Notes: generated by a model from the sequence alone, not told the origin. A stretch of DNA of 64,000 nucleotides from Sulfuriferula sp047300855 (GCF_047300855.1 NZ_CP170197.1:1922001-1986000); one strand, 5' to 3'; positions 19,817 through 28,861 are shown, numbered from the stretch's first letter. Made by a program: numbers and translations.

Positions 19817-20546
19817 CGTGTCGCAACCAGATCAGGCTGGCCATGCGTCCCGTCGCACCATCGCGCCGATACGAATAAAACCGTGCGGATTCGTTGTAGG
19901 TGCAAGCGCCGCCGCCGTATATCCGGGTGACGCCAATACGCTGCAGCCGCAGCCGGGCCAGGGCATAAATATCCGCAAGCCATTTGCCGCGCCGCTGCGC
20001 AACAAACGCTGCCGAGGCTTGCGGCTGCATGGCGACAAACGCCTCACGCACCTCGTCGCCCACCTCGAACGCCTGTGCGCCGATGGCCGGGCCCAGCCAG
20101 GCCATTACGCCATCTGCGGGCACCTGCATGGCGGCAACCGTAGCTTCCAGCATGCCGCCTGCCAGCCCGCGCCAGCCTGCATGGGCGGCCGCCACCACGC
20201 TGCCCTGACGGTCGCAAAACAGCACTGGCAGGCAATCGGCGGTCAGTACCGCGCATACTCGGTCCATCTGACGCGTCATGCTGGCATCCGCTTCTGTCGA
20301 AGCATTGCCGCCATCTGCGTCAAACACCGAGCTGCCGTGTACCTGGGTAAGCCATACCGGTTCGGCGGGCAGCACGGCGCGCAAAATGGCACGGTTTTGC
20401 GCCACGCTGGCGGGATCATCGCCCACATGACCACCCAGATTCAGCCCGGCATAGGGTGCCACACTGACGCCGCCGGCACGCGTGGTCACCAGCGCGCTGA
20501 CCTGCTCCGGCGCCGGCCAGTCGGGAATGATCCAGTCCGGGTTCAT
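19794..20546 (-). CDS. pgeF: Peptidoglycan editing factor PgeF (YfiH/laccase domain)
   Basis: 250 aa of the multicopper-polyphenol-oxidase-like DUF152 family. It contains the conserved metal-site motifs LTQVHGSSV, ADCLPVLFCD and AAHAGWRGLAGGM, plus a C-terminal YSYRRDGATGRMASLIWL. In E. coli YfiH (PgeF) removes misincorporated serine from peptidoglycan precursors. It overlaps rluD by 4 bp and tamA by 23 bp, giving a tight rluD-pgeF-tamA-tamB operon. The rluD-pgeF pairing is common in proteobacteria. Confidence 0.93.
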   Translation of the reverse strand: MNPDWIIPDWPAPEQVSALVTTRAGGVSVAPYAGLNLGGHVGDDPASVAQNRAILRAVLPAEPVWLTQVHGSSVFDADGGNASTEADASMTRQMDRVCAVLTADCLPVLFCDRQGSVVAAAHAGWRGLAGGMLEATVAAMQVPADGVMAWLGPAIGAQAFEVGDEVREAFVAMQPQASAAFVAQRRGKWLADIYALARLRLQRIGVTRIYGGGACTYNESARFYSYRRDGATGRMASLIWLRHDGSKVGG

Positions 20547-21448
20547 GCGATCTCCATCCTCAAATGATCAAGTAAGGCCTGAAAATCCGCTGGCGGTTCC
20601 ACTTGCCATTCCAGAGGAACGCCGCTGACCGGATGCAGCAATCCAAGCCGGGTAGCGTGCAAGGCCTGGCGTTTGAAATCGGGCAGCGCTGCTATCTGGC
20701 TGGCGCGGCCATAGACCGGATCACCCACCAGCGCATGGCCGATGGACTGCAGATGCACGCGAATCTGATGGGTGCGACCGGTTTCCAGCACACAGCGAAT
20801 CAGGGTGTAGCGGCCTAGATGCTCGAGCACGGTGTAGTGCGTGACGGCCTCGCGGCCGGAATGGACGACTGCCATTTTGGTGCGCTGGCTGGGGTGACGC
20901 CCGATGCGCGCGTCGACCTTGCCGTCTTGCGCGATCAGCCCGTGCGCCACAGCCAGGTATTCACGCTTGACGCTACGCGCCTGCAGCTGGCGCACCAGAT
21001 TGGTTTGCGCGGTAAGTGTTTTTGCCACCACCAGCAGGCCGCTGGTGTCCTTGTCGAGCCGGTGCACGATGCCCGCGCGCGGTACCCCGGCCAGTTGCGG
21101 CGCGTGGTGGAGCAGCGCATTGAGCATGGTTCCCTGCCAGTTGCCGCTACCCGGATGCACCACCAGCCCGGCCGGTTTGTTGACCACCAGCAAGGCGTCA
21201 TCCTCATAGACGATCGCCAGCGCGATATCCTCAGGCATCGCCGGCACTTCGGCCGGATGCGTTTCGGGCAAGACTTGTACTTTCTCGCCCCCCCACACCT
21301 TGTCCTTGACCCCCAGAAAATGGCCATTGACCGTCACGCGCTCATGCTTGATCCAATTCTGGATGCGACTGCGCGAGTAGTCTGGCAATAACGCAGCGAG
21401 AGCCTGATCCAGCCGTTGACCGGCACTGGCGACGGGGATTTCCATCAT
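20543..21448 (-). CDS. rluD: 23S rRNA pseudouridine synthase RluD
   Basis: 301 aa. An N-terminal S4 RNA-binding domain (RLDQALAALLPDYSRSRIQNWI) precedes the RluA-family catalytic domain, with the catalytic Asp in GIVHRLDKDTSGLLVVAK and the later motif RTHQIRVHLQSIGHALVGDP. RluD makes pseudouridines 1911, 1915 and 1917 in 23S rRNA helix 69 in E. coli. The start at 21448 is chosen because a longer frame to 21511 would cover the promoter and start codon of the divergent bamD gene. First gene of the operon running to tamB. Confidence 0.92.
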   Translation of the reverse strand: MMEIPVASAGQRLDQALAALLPDYSRSRIQNWIKHERVTVNGHFLGVKDKVWGGEKVQVLPETHPAEVPAMPEDIALAIVYEDDALLVVNKPAGLVVHPGSGNWQGTMLNALLHHAPQLAGVPRAGIVHRLDKDTSGLLVVAKTLTAQTNLVRQLQARSVKREYLAVAHGLIAQDGKVDARIGRHPSQRTKMAVVHSGREAVTHYTVLEHLGRYTLIRCVLETGRTHQIRVHLQSIGHALVGDPVYGRASQIAALPDFKRQALHATRLGLLHPVSGVPLEWQVEPPADFQALLDHLRMEIA

Positions 21449-21477
21449 GATTACGGCTTCGACAGAAGTGTTTGGAG

Positions 21478-21483
21478 TATAAT
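21478..21483 (+). promoter_or_regulatory. Candidate -10 box for bamD
   Basis: A perfect TATAAT at 21478-21483 lies 26 bp upstream of the bamD ATG. A poor -35 candidate (TTCGAC at 21458-21463) has a short 14-bp spacer, so the upstream element is uncertain. It sits in the short divergent gap between rluD and bamD. Confidence 0.45.
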
Positions 21484-21509
21484 CTGGCAACTGTTTTACG
21501 GACGATGTC

Positions 21510-22301
21510 ATGAAACGAAGTTTACTTGTTTTGTTGGTGGTACTGCTGGCTGGATGTGGTTTGTTACCGAAGACGGTTGATGAAACCCAGGGTTGGTCGG
21601 CACAAAGACTCTACGCAGAAGCCAAGGATCAGCTCAATTCGGGTGGCTATGAAAAAGCCATCAAATACTTCGAGACGCTGGAAGCGCGCTACCCCTACGG
21701 ACGCTATGCCCAGCAAGCCCAACTGGAAGTTGCCTACGCCTATTACAAAGACAATGAGCCGGTTTCCGCCATTGCCGCCTGCGACCGCTTTATCAAGCTG
21801 CATCCCGAGCACCCCAATGTGGATTATGCCTACTACCTGAGGGGGCTGGCCAACTTTACCGAAGACCAGGGGCTGTTGGGGAGGATTGGCGATCAGGATA
21901 TGACCGAACGCGATCCAAAGGCTGCAAGCGAGTCATTTGATTCGTTTCAGCAACTCGTCACACGTTTTCCAAACAGCAAATATACCCCGGATGCGCTGGC
22001 GCGCATGAAATACCTGGTGGATTCGCTGGCCTCGCACGAAGTGCACGTCGCCCTGTATTACTATAAGCGCGGCGCCTATGTGGCTGCCAGCAAGCGCGCC
22101 CAGTATGCCATCGAGCATTATCCGAATGCGCCCGCTATCGAACAGGCGCTGGCGATCCTTGTTAAATCCTACGATAAAATGGGTATCAATGACTTGCGCG
22201 ATGATGCCTTGCGGGTGTTACAGAAAAACTTCCCGAACAGTAAATATGTGTCGGGAAATTTTGACAAGAGCAAACCCTGGTGGCGTTTCTGGCAACTCTA
22301 A
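21510..22301 (+). CDS. bamD: Outer membrane assembly lipoprotein BamD
   Basis: 263 aa with a lipoprotein signal ending in LLAGCGLL. Five TPR-like repeats follow, including LYAEAKDQLNSGGYEKAIKYFE, RYPYGRYAQQAQLEVAYAYYK and HPEHPNVDYAYYLRGLANF. BamD is the essential lipoprotein partner of BamA in beta-barrel insertion at the outer membrane. It is monocistronic by position, divergent from rluD. Confidence 0.96.
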   Translation: MKRSLLVLLVVLLAGCGLLPKTVDETQGWSAQRLYAEAKDQLNSGGYEKAIKYFETLEARYPYGRYAQQAQLEVAYAYYKDNEPVSAIAACDRFIKLHPEHPNVDYAYYLRGLANFTEDQGLLGRIGDQDMTERDPKAASESFDSFQQLVTRFPNSKYTPDALARMKYLVDSLASHEVHVALYYYKRGAYVAASKRAQYAIEHYPNAPAIEQALAILVKSYDKMGINDLRDDALRVLQKNFPNSKYVSGNFDKSKPWWRFWQL

Positions 22302-22318
22302 ACCTTTGCAAACCGTAA

Positions 22319-22354
22319 CTGGTAGCGCAGCTTGAGCTAACAAGCCGCTACCAG
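22319..22354. terminator. Hairpin between convergent bamD and glnB
   Basis: A perfect 9-bp stem, CTGGTAGCG (22319-22327) and CGCTACCAG (22346-22354), lies between the two convergent stops. Neither side has a clear T-run, so it may be a weak bidirectional terminator or an RNA-stabilising hairpin. Confidence 0.45.
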
Positions 22355-22359
22355 CCAGA

Positions 22360-22698
22360 TCAAATCGCAGTATCGCCGGTCTCGCCGGTACGAATCCGCA
22401 CCACCTGCTCGACATCGGTAACGAAAATCTTGCCGTCGCCGATCTTGCCGGTGCGTGCGGCATTCACAATCGCTTCAACCGCCTGGTCGACGAGACTGTC
22501 CGACACTACAATTTCGATTTTCACCTTGGGCAAAAAATCCACCACGTATTCCGCGCCGCGGTAAAGTTCGGTATGGCCTTTCTGGCGGCCGAAACCCTTG
22601 ACCTCGGTAACGGTCAGCCCGGTGACGCCGATTTCCGAGAGCGCTTCGCGGACTTCATCGAGTTTGAACGGCTTGATGATGGCTTCTATTTTTTTCAT
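22360..22698 (-). CDS. glnB: Nitrogen regulatory protein P-II
   Basis: 112 aa, the exact P-II length. It begins MKKIEAIIKPFKLDEVREAL. The T-loop carries Tyr51 (YRGAEY), the uridylylation site. The B-loop TGKIGDGKIFV and the C-terminal RIRTGETG segment bind ATP/ADP and 2-oxoglutarate. P-II signals nitrogen and carbon status to glutamine synthetase, NtrB and other targets. It follows nadE by 22 bp on the same strand; in some bacteria P-II proteins regulate glutamine-dependent NadE, so the pairing may be functional. Confidence 0.96.
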   Translation of the reverse strand: MKKIEAIIKPFKLDEVREALSEIGVTGLTVTEVKGFGRQKGHTELYRGAEYVVDFLPKVKIEIVVSDSLVDQAVEAIVNAARTGKIGDGKIFVTDVEQVVRIRTGETGDTAI

Positions 22699-22720
22699 TT
22701 CATACCCTTTGCTTAAATAA

Positions 22721-24322
22721 TCAACCCGGCTTGAACCGGGAAGTGATCGGATAACGGCGATCCTTGCCAAATGCACGCGGCGTAATGCGGATGCCAACAG
22801 GTGCCTGGCGGCGTTTGTATTCACTGCGGTCAATCATGCGAATCACGCGGGCAACCTCGATCTCATTGTAGCCTGCAGCGATAATTTCAGCAGGTGTCTG
22901 GTCATGCTCGACATAGCGTTCAATAATCGCATCGAGAATATCATAGGGCGGCAGCGAATCCTGGTCGGTCTGGTCTGCCCGCAGTTCTGCGGAGGGCGCG
23001 CGCTCAATGATCCGTGACGGTATCACCGGCGCAATGCCATTGCGATAGTTGGACAGCCGGTACACCAAGGTTTTGGGCACGTCGCGCAACACCGCGAAAC
23101 CTCCCGCCATATCGCCGTACAGCGTAGCATAGCCCACCGCCATTTCGGATTTATTGCCGGTGGTCAGAACAATCCCGCCAAACTTGTTGGAGAGCGCCAT
23201 CAACAGCGTGCCGCGGACACGCGCCTGGATGTTTTCCTCGGCCAGGTCAAACGGCAAATTGTTGAATTCGCTGGCGAGGCTGCCGAGGAAGCTGTCGTAC
23301 ACGCTCTTGATGGGCAACTCGCTGTATTTCACACCCAGGGTTGTCGCCATGGCGCGGGCGTCTTCCAGGCTGATGGCGGCGGTGAATTCGGACGGCATCA
23401 TCACCGCATGGACCTTGTCGGCACCCAGTGCGTCGACCGCCACGGCCAGCGTCAGTGCCGAATCGATTCCACCGGACAAACCCAGCAACACGCTGGAAAA
23501 ACCATTCTTGCCAATATAGTCACGCACACCCAGCTTGAGTGCTTCATATACGGATGCCTCGGTACTTAAGGGCAGCGCAATCGCGCCGGGTACGGGCGAA
23601 ACACCTTTCATTTCGACCAGATAGATATCTTCAACCAGCGCCGGGAACTGGCTGGTGAGCTCGCCGTTGGCATTCATCGCGAAGGATCCGCCGTCGAAGA
23701 TCAGTTCATCCTGCCCGCCCAGCAAATTGCAATACAGCATGGGCAGGCCGCTCTCGCGGATGCGTTCGCGCGCTACCTGATAGCGTTCCTGCTGCTTGCC
23801 GACATGAAACGGGGAGGCATTGAGCACAAGCAGCACTTCCGCCCCGGCCTGGGCGGCGCAGCAGGCCGCGCCTTGTTCCCAAACGTCGGCGCAGATATTC
23901 ACGCCAAAGCGCACGTTATCCTGCTCGAACACGCAGGCTTGCGTGCCCGGCGTGAAGTAGCGCACTTCGTCGAATACCGTGTCGTTGGGCAGGCGCTGCT
24001 TGCGGTAAACCGCTTCGATCTTGCCATCGCGCAGCACCGAGGCCGCGTTGTAGCGGTATTTCCCTTCCTTGAGCGGATGCCCGACCACCAGCGTGATGCC
24101 CTGCGCCGCATCCAGCAGGCTGTTTAATGCGGCAGCGGACTGAACATAAAAATCATCGCGCAACAATAAATCTTCCGGTGGATAGCCCGACAACGCCAAC
24201 TCCGGTGCCAGCAGGATCGTCGCACCTGCTGCCTTGGCACGTGCCGTCGCGGCACGTATCCTGGCCGCGTTGCCGACCAGATCGCCGACCGTGCAATTGA
24301 TCTGCGCCAGCGCGATTTTCAT
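22721..24322 (-). CDS. nadE: Glutamine-dependent NAD+ synthetase
   Basis: 533 aa with two domains. The N-terminal nitrilase-like glutaminase (about 1-250) has the Glu-Lys-Cys triad region (ELALSGYPPEDLL, KQRLPN, GVNICADVWE). The C-terminal synthetase has the P-loop LSGGIDSALT and the motifs TTGNKSEMAVGYATLYGDM and DSLPPYDILD. The enzyme amidates nicotinate adenine dinucleotide to NAD using glutamine nitrogen. It overlaps sucD by 4 bp upstream and is followed by glnB. Confidence 0.96.
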   Translation of the reverse strand: MKIALAQINCTVGDLVGNAARIRAATARAKAAGATILLAPELALSGYPPEDLLLRDDFYVQSAAALNSLLDAAQGITLVVGHPLKEGKYRYNAASVLRDGKIEAVYRKQRLPNDTVFDEVRYFTPGTQACVFEQDNVRFGVNICADVWEQGAACCAAQAGAEVLLVLNASPFHVGKQQERYQVARERIRESGLPMLYCNLLGGQDELIFDGGSFAMNANGELTSQFPALVEDIYLVEMKGVSPVPGAIALPLSTEASVYEALKLGVRDYIGKNGFSSVLLGLSGGIDSALTLAVAVDALGADKVHAVMMPSEFTAAISLEDARAMATTLGVKYSELPIKSVYDSFLGSLASEFNNLPFDLAEENIQARVRGTLLMALSNKFGGIVLTTGNKSEMAVGYATLYGDMAGGFAVLRDVPKTLVYRLSNYRNGIAPVIPSRIIERAPSAELRADQTDQDSLPPYDILDAIIERYVEHDQTPAEIIAAGYNEIEVARVIRMIDRSEYKRRQAPVGIRITPRAFGKDRRYPITSRFKPG

Positions 24323-25191
24323 CGCTGCATGGCCATCTGTACCGCCGCGCCCATTTCCGCCGGGGATTGTGCTACCACTGCACCGGCAGCTTCCAACGCG
24401 CGCATCTTGGCTTCCGCGGTACCGCTACTGCCGGCGATGATCGCCCCGGCATGCCCCATACGCTTGCCTTTGGGCGCGGTACGCCCGGCAATATAAGCGG
24501 CTACCGGTTTGGTGATGTGCTGCCGGATATAGTCGGCAGCTTCTTCCTCGCGGGTGCCGCCGATTTCGCCCACCAGAATGATGGCTTCGGTTTCCGGATC
24601 GGCCTGGAACATTTGCAGGCAATCGATGAAATCCAGCCCCTTGATAGGGTCGCCGCCGATGCCCACGCAAGTGGTCTGCCCCAGCCCCAGCCGGGTGGTC
24701 TGATGCACCGCCTCATAGGTCAGCGTGCCGGAGCGCGAGACGATGCCCACCTTGCCGCGCTGGTGGATGAAGCCGGGCATGATGCCGATCTTGCATTCGT
24801 CCGGAGTGATGATGCCCGGGCAATTGGGGCCGATCAATTTGGCACCGTTGGCGCGCAGCGCAGCTTTCACGTTCAGCATGTCCAGCACCGGGATGCCCTC
24901 GGTGATGCAGACAATGACCGCTATCCCCGCATCCGCGGCTTCCATGATGGAATCCGCCGCATAATTCGCCGGCACGTAAATCACGCTGGCATCGGCGCCG
25001 GTTTGCCGCACCGCCTCGCGCACGGTATTGAATACCGGCAGATCAAGGTGGGTTTGTCCGCCCTTGCCGGGCGTTACGCCGCCCACCATTCGCGTGCCAT
25101 AAGCCAGCGCCTGTTCGGAATGAAACGTGCCCTGCTTGCCGGTGAAACCCTGGCACAGGACTTTGGTGTTTTTGTTTACTAGGATGCTCAT
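24319..25191 (-). CDS. sucD: Succinyl-CoA ligase alpha subunit
   Basis: 290 aa. The N-terminal CoA-binding domain begins VNKNTKVLCQGFTGKQGTFHSEQA. The ligase domain contains GIGGDPIKGLDF and the active-site histidine segment GHAGAIIAG, which is phosphorylated during the reaction of succinyl-CoA with ADP and phosphate in the TCA cycle. It pairs with sucC upstream, but the two genes are separated by about 90 bp of repeat sequence rather than overlapping. Confidence 0.97.
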   Translation of the reverse strand: MSILVNKNTKVLCQGFTGKQGTFHSEQALAYGTRMVGGVTPGKGGQTHLDLPVFNTVREAVRQTGADASVIYVPANYAADSIMEAADAGIAVIVCITEGIPVLDMLNVKAALRANGAKLIGPNCPGIITPDECKIGIMPGFIHQRGKVGIVSRSGTLTYEAVHQTTRLGLGQTTCVGIGGDPIKGLDFIDCLQMFQADPETEAIILVGEIGGTREEEAADYIRQHITKPVAAYIAGRTAPKGKRMGHAGAIIAGSSGTAEAKMRALEAAGAVVAQSPAEMGAAVQMAMQR

Positions 25192-25210
25192 TATTTACTT
25201 TTCCTATCAG

Positions 25211-25275
25211 CCACAGAGCACACAGAGATCGCAGAGGCCGGCACGCACTCTCTGTGTACTCTGTGATCTCTGCGG
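25211..25275. repeat. CACAGAG-type repeat between sucC and sucD
   Basis: Two 26-bp arms built from CACAGAG units (25211-25236) and CTCTGTG units (25250-25275) face each other across 13 bp and can fold into an imperfect hairpin. This is a dispersed intergenic repeat type, not part of either gene. It may affect sucD expression relative to sucC. Confidence 0.7.
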
Positions 25276-25282
25276 CAAGCAT

Positions 25283-26455
25283 TTAAATAGCCTTGAGTGC
25301 AGCCTGCACTGCGCGTTGCGCCGCATCGGTCAAGCCGTCGGCGGTGATGATGGACAGGCCGCTGTCAGCCAGCTTTTTCTTGCCCAGCTCGACGTTGGTG
25401 CCTTCCAGCCGCACCACCACCGGCACTTGCACGCCCACTTCCTTGACTGCCTGGATAATGCCGTCGGCGATGATGTCGCAGCGCATGATGCCGCCGAAGA
25501 TATTCACCAGCACCGCGCGCACCTTGCTGTCGGAAAGGATGATCTTGAATGCCTTGGCGACGGTTTCAGCCGTCGCGCCGCCACCCACGTCGAGGAAATT
25601 GGCCGGTTCGCCGCCATGCAGCTTGATCAGATCCATGGTCGCCATCGCCAACCCGGCGCCGTTCACCATGCAGCCGATGTTGCCAGCAAGCGCGATGTAA
25701 TTAAGCCCGGCTTCCTGTGCGGCGACTTCCCTGGCGTCGATTTGCGTGTCGTCGCGCATATCGGCGAATTTTTTCTGCCGCCCCAGCGCGTTGTCGTCCA
25801 CGCCCATCTTGCAGTCCAGCGCGACCATGCGCCCGTCTTCGGTAATCACCAGCGGGTTGATTTCCAGCAGGCTCAGATCGGATTCGATGAACAGCTTGTA
25901 CAGCGCGCGCAACATGCGCGTCAGGTCGCCGATGTGGCTGCCGGTGAGGCCCAGGCCAAACGCCAGATTGCGGCACTGGAACTCCTGCAGGCCGAGCAAC
26001 GGATCGCATAGCTCACGCAGAATCTTGTCCGGCTGGGTTTGCGCGACTTCCTCGATCTCCATGCCGCCCGCAACCGAGGCCACCACTGCCACACGTTCGG
26101 TTTCCCGGTCCACCAGCAGACTCAGGTACATTTCGCGTGCAATCGGCAGGGTTTCTTCCACCAGCAGCTTGCTCACCAATTGCCCGTCCGGAGCATTCTG
26201 GTAAGTCACCAACGAGTTACCCAACAACGCCTGCGCGGCTTCCAGCAAGGCATCGATGGATTTCACCAGCCGCACGCCACCGGCCTTGCCGCGGCCACCG
26301 GCGTGAATTTGCGCCTTCACCACCCAGGCGTCGCCGCCTAGATAACCGGTCGCGGCGAGTTCGGCGTGAGTCGGATCTTCCACCACGATCCCGCGCGGAG
26401 TAATGATGTTGAACTCGCGTAATAACTGCTTGGCCTGATATTCGTGTAAATTCAT
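25283..26455 (-). CDS. sucC: Succinyl-CoA ligase beta subunit
   Basis: 390 aa, typical length. It starts MNLHEYQAKQLLREFNI at 26455; longer upstream frames are not supported. The ATP-grasp domain contains VVKAQIHAGGRGKAGGV. The C-terminal ligase domain has DVGGGATAETVAKAFKIIL and VNIFGGIMRCDIIA. The nucleotide preference (ADP or GDP) cannot be decided by eye. It is divergent from the acyltransferase gene at 26501. Confidence 0.97.
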   Translation of the reverse strand: MNLHEYQAKQLLREFNIITPRGIVVEDPTHAELAATGYLGGDAWVVKAQIHAGGRGKAGGVRLVKSIDALLEAAQALLGNSLVTYQNAPDGQLVSKLLVEETLPIAREMYLSLLVDRETERVAVVASVAGGMEIEEVAQTQPDKILRELCDPLLGLQEFQCRNLAFGLGLTGSHIGDLTRMLRALYKLFIESDLSLLEINPLVITEDGRMVALDCKMGVDDNALGRQKKFADMRDDTQIDAREVAAQEAGLNYIALAGNIGCMVNGAGLAMATMDLIKLHGGEPANFLDVGGGATAETVAKAFKIILSDSKVRAVLVNIFGGIMRCDIIADGIIQAVKEVGVQVPVVVRLEGTNVELGKKKLADSGLSIITADGLTDAAQRAVQAALKAI

Positions 26456-26500
26456 GCTCGAAATGTTTTTTAGCAAAAACCGAATTGTGTCGGAAAACCC

Positions 26501-27673
26501 ATGAACACGCCACAACCTCCGCAGTTGCGCGTACTGGCAGGCATGCACGAAGTCACACCCGCAGCCTGGAATCGACTTGCCGGCAACCAGCCTTTCCTCT
26601 CCCACGCCTTTCTGCATGCGCTGGAAGCCAGCGGCTGCGTGAGCGATGAAACCGGCTGGCTCCCGCAACACCTGACACTATGGGAAGGCGAACGCCTGGT
26701 CGCCGCGCTGCCCCTCTACGCCAAAAACCATTCCTACGGCGAATACGTATTCGACTGGGCATGGGCAGAAGCCTATCAGCGCAATGGCCTGACCTACTAT
26801 CCAAAATTATTGTCGGCGATACCCTTCACGCCAGTTACCGGACCACGTCTGCTGGCTGAAAGCGACGCCCACCGGGCGCTACTGGCTCACGCTGCCATCG
26901 AACATGCGCAATCTATTGGCGCGTCATCCTTTCATTGCCTGTTTCCGGACCCACCAGACAGTGCCGTATTGCAGAACGCAGGACTAATGATCCGACGCGG
27001 GGTTCAGTTTCATTGGCTCAACCAGAACTTTACCAGTTTTGACGCTTATCTCGCCGCGATGAGCCACGACAAACGCAAGAAAATCAAACAGGAGCGGCGC
27101 AGAGTGAGTGAAGCGGGTATCAGCTTCCGCCAGTTGACCGGCAACGACATCAAAGCCGAGGACTGGGCGTTTTTCACCGGTTGCTATGACAACACCTATC
27201 TTCAACATCGCTCCACCCCCTACCTCAATGTGGATTTTTTTCAGCGCGTAGGCGATACGCTGCCGGACAACGTGCTGATGATCATCGCCAGCCAGGCAGG
27301 GCACGACATTGCCGCCGCGCTCAATTTCCATGACGACACCACCTTGTATGGGCGCTATTGGGGCACACATGCTTACTCGCCCGCGCTGCATTTCGAGACT
27401 TGTTACTACCAGGCCATCGAATTCTGCATCGCGCGCGGCATCCGGCTATTTGAAGGCGGCGCGCAAGGCGAACACAAACTGGCGCGCGGATTTTTGCCGA
27501 TGGAAACCACCTCTGCCCACTGGCTGGCGCACCCGCGCTTTGCCCAGGCAGTGGAAACCTTCCTGGAACGCGAAGCGCTGGGTGTCGCGCATTACATCGG
27601 AGAATTGAATGAACATTCGCCGTTCAAAAACACCCGTGCGCCCAACGCACGCTACGATATAAGCGGTAGCTAA
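26501..27673 (+). CDS. DUF482 GNAT/FemAB-like acyltransferase
   Basis: 390 aa, resembling the COG3146 family annotated as peptidogalycan biosynthesis or recognition proteins. Recognisable stretches are NQPFLSHAFLHALEASGC, PVTGPRLL, the basic SHDKRKKIKQERRRV, RYWGTHAYSPALHFETCYYQAIEFCIA and ARGFLPMETTSAHW. The fold is a double GNAT acyltransferase; the substrate is unknown. This is the last clearly chromosomal gene before the cassette cluster. Confidence 0.85.
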   Translation: MNTPQPPQLRVLAGMHEVTPAAWNRLAGNQPFLSHAFLHALEASGCVSDETGWLPQHLTLWEGERLVAALPLYAKNHSYGEYVFDWAWAEAYQRNGLTYYPKLLSAIPFTPVTGPRLLAESDAHRALLAHAAIEHAQSIGASSFHCLFPDPPDSAVLQNAGLMIRRGVQFHWLNQNFTSFDAYLAAMSHDKRKKIKQERRRVSEAGISFRQLTGNDIKAEDWAFFTGCYDNTYLQHRSTPYLNVDFFQRVGDTLPDNVLMIIASQAGHDIAAALNFHDDTTLYGRYWGTHAYSPALHFETCYYQAIEFCIARGIRLFEGGAQGEHKLARGFLPMETTSAHWLAHPRFAQAVETFLEREALGVAHYIGELNEHSPFKNTRAPNARYDISGS

Positions 27674-28190
27674 AATAGGTTGAAGCACTTGATCCATTGC
27701 GGATATTGCGTTTCCGTGCGGATACTGCAATGCTTGAAGCGGATTTTTCCCCGCACTTGATCCAGCAATTTAGGCGCTGTGAGCAGTAAAGAAATTTCCA
27801 TAGTTCGTAGGATAGGCTAAAACAATGCAACACAATGAAATTATTAAAATTTTAATTTTTAAAATAAAAATAGGATGCCTACATTACGTTAAGCCCAGAT
27901 AGCCGTGCGCTACCCTGCACGCTTCTGGCGAACAGGTCGCGGCATGGGATTAACCACAGTGCTGGAACAGAAATTGATGGATTTACAACGTCTTATAAAA
28001 ATGATATTGAGCGAAGCGTAGCTGACGTCGCCGCATAACTGAAGGCGTTGATGCGGACGACGCTCACAACGCTTCGCGCCAAATAACAAGTTTGCCGGGG
28101 TGATTTTCAGTGATCACTCCGAGCACAACGAAACGGGAGGCATCGCGTGACAATAACAACAATCTGCTCCGTGAATACACGGCCATCTGG
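27674..28190. other. Non-coding stretch leading into the cassette cluster
   Basis: About 517 bp without a convincing gene. It contains a strongly AT-rich segment (about 27835-27880), a lone GTTAAGC at 27888-27894 that fits the integron core consensus GTTRRRY but has no visible partner, and a long palindrome at 28011-28077. A 12-bp sequence GCACTTGATCCA occurs twice in the first 100 bp. It may be a decayed cassette or an ancient array edge. Confidence 0.5.
28011..28077. repeat. 67-bp two-stem palindrome
   Basis: GCGAAGCGT (28011-28019) is perfectly complementary to ACGCTTCGC (28069-28077), and an inner stem CCGCAT (28031-28036) pairs with ATGCGG (28051-28056). The size is attC-like but no RYYYAAC/GTTRRRY boxes flank it. 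Confidence 0.6.
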
Positions 28191-28259
28191 GCCTAACGCC
28201 TCGTTCGAGCGTACACTCGCCGCGACGCGGCTCTGACGCTCAACTTTAAAACGTTAGGC
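28191..28259 (+). other. attC recombination site (intact), attC1
   Basis: A 69-bp site beginning with R'' box GCCTAAC (28191-28197) and ending with R' box GTTAGGC (28253-28259), which are exact complements. Inside, TTCGAGCG pairs with CGCTCAA leaving one unpaired C, the extrahelical base expected in attC sites. The centre folds as CCGCG-A-CGCGG. The next cassette gene starts seven bases after the site, as is common in integron cassettes. Confidence 0.88.
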
Positions 28260-28265
28260 CTATTC

Positions 28266-28838
28266 ATGGATCGTATCCGTCTTCGAGAGCTTCAGACAGG
28301 TGAGTTTCGAAACCCCGCAGACTTTCTTGTCGCGCTACGGGAACTGGAACAGACGTTCGCTAGCTCTACCCTCGACTCAAGTGTCAAACACCTTCGCACA
28401 AACGGCCTGAAAGAATGGCGGGAAGCTAGAGAAGCTGCTCTTTTCTGCATCGGAATGACACAGCGAATTGGCCAAACAATTTATCTGAGTCGGGGGGAAT
28501 CGCAAGACTACGATTTCGTTGCTTCGTGGGTCGATGGCGACGGACAACACTTCGTACCAGTTCAATTGAAAGAGGTTGTCCCTGAGTCTCGTAACGCGAA
28601 CTCAAGCGTGGAGCAGATTGTTCAGTCGCTTACAAAGTATGTAGATTCAGAAGATCTTACGGTTGCTATCCACCTCAATCGGCAAGTGCACTTTGATCCG
28701 ATCACTTTAGTCGTTCCGCCTTTACGTATAGCGGCATTATGGGTCTTCGCCTCAATCACCCCAGATCAATCCGAATGGGGGCTATGGGGCAACTTCCTTG
28801 AACAGCCAGAGGGTTCGCGTTTTGCATATCCGGCCTAA
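28266..28838 (+). CDS. Cassette-encoded hypothetical protein, possible nuclease fold
   Basis: 190 aa, soluble. It lies directly after attC1, and its TAA stop is embedded in the next core box GCCTAAC (28833-28839), which is classic cassette packing. The centre reads DYDFVASW and then HFVPVQLKEVV; an acidic residue followed by a strand with Q-x-K resembles the D...(D/E/Q)xK core of PD-(D/E)xK nucleases such as Holliday-junction or restriction-like enzymes. This is only a pattern match; no homologue is recognised. The ATG is seven bases from the attC end and has no ribosome site, so translation may depend on read-through from upstream. Confidence 0.75.
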   Translation: MDRIRLRELQTGEFRNPADFLVALRELEQTFASSTLDSSVKHLRTNGLKEWREAREAALFCIGMTQRIGQTIYLSRGESQDYDFVASWVDGDGQHFVPVQLKEVVPESRNANSSVEQIVQSLTKYVDSEDLTVAIHLNRQVHFDPITLVVPPLRIAALWVFASITPDQSEWGLWGNFLEQPEGSRFAYPA

Positions 28839-28861
28839 CCTATCATATATGGACTCCCCCC

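Noticed and set aside
27888..27894. GTTAAGC as a further integron core site
   Set aside because: No partner RYYYAAC or stem could be found to its left; a single 7-mer match is weak.
28011..28077. Palindrome as a full attC site
   Set aside because: It lacks core boxes on both sides; kept only as an unexplained palindrome.
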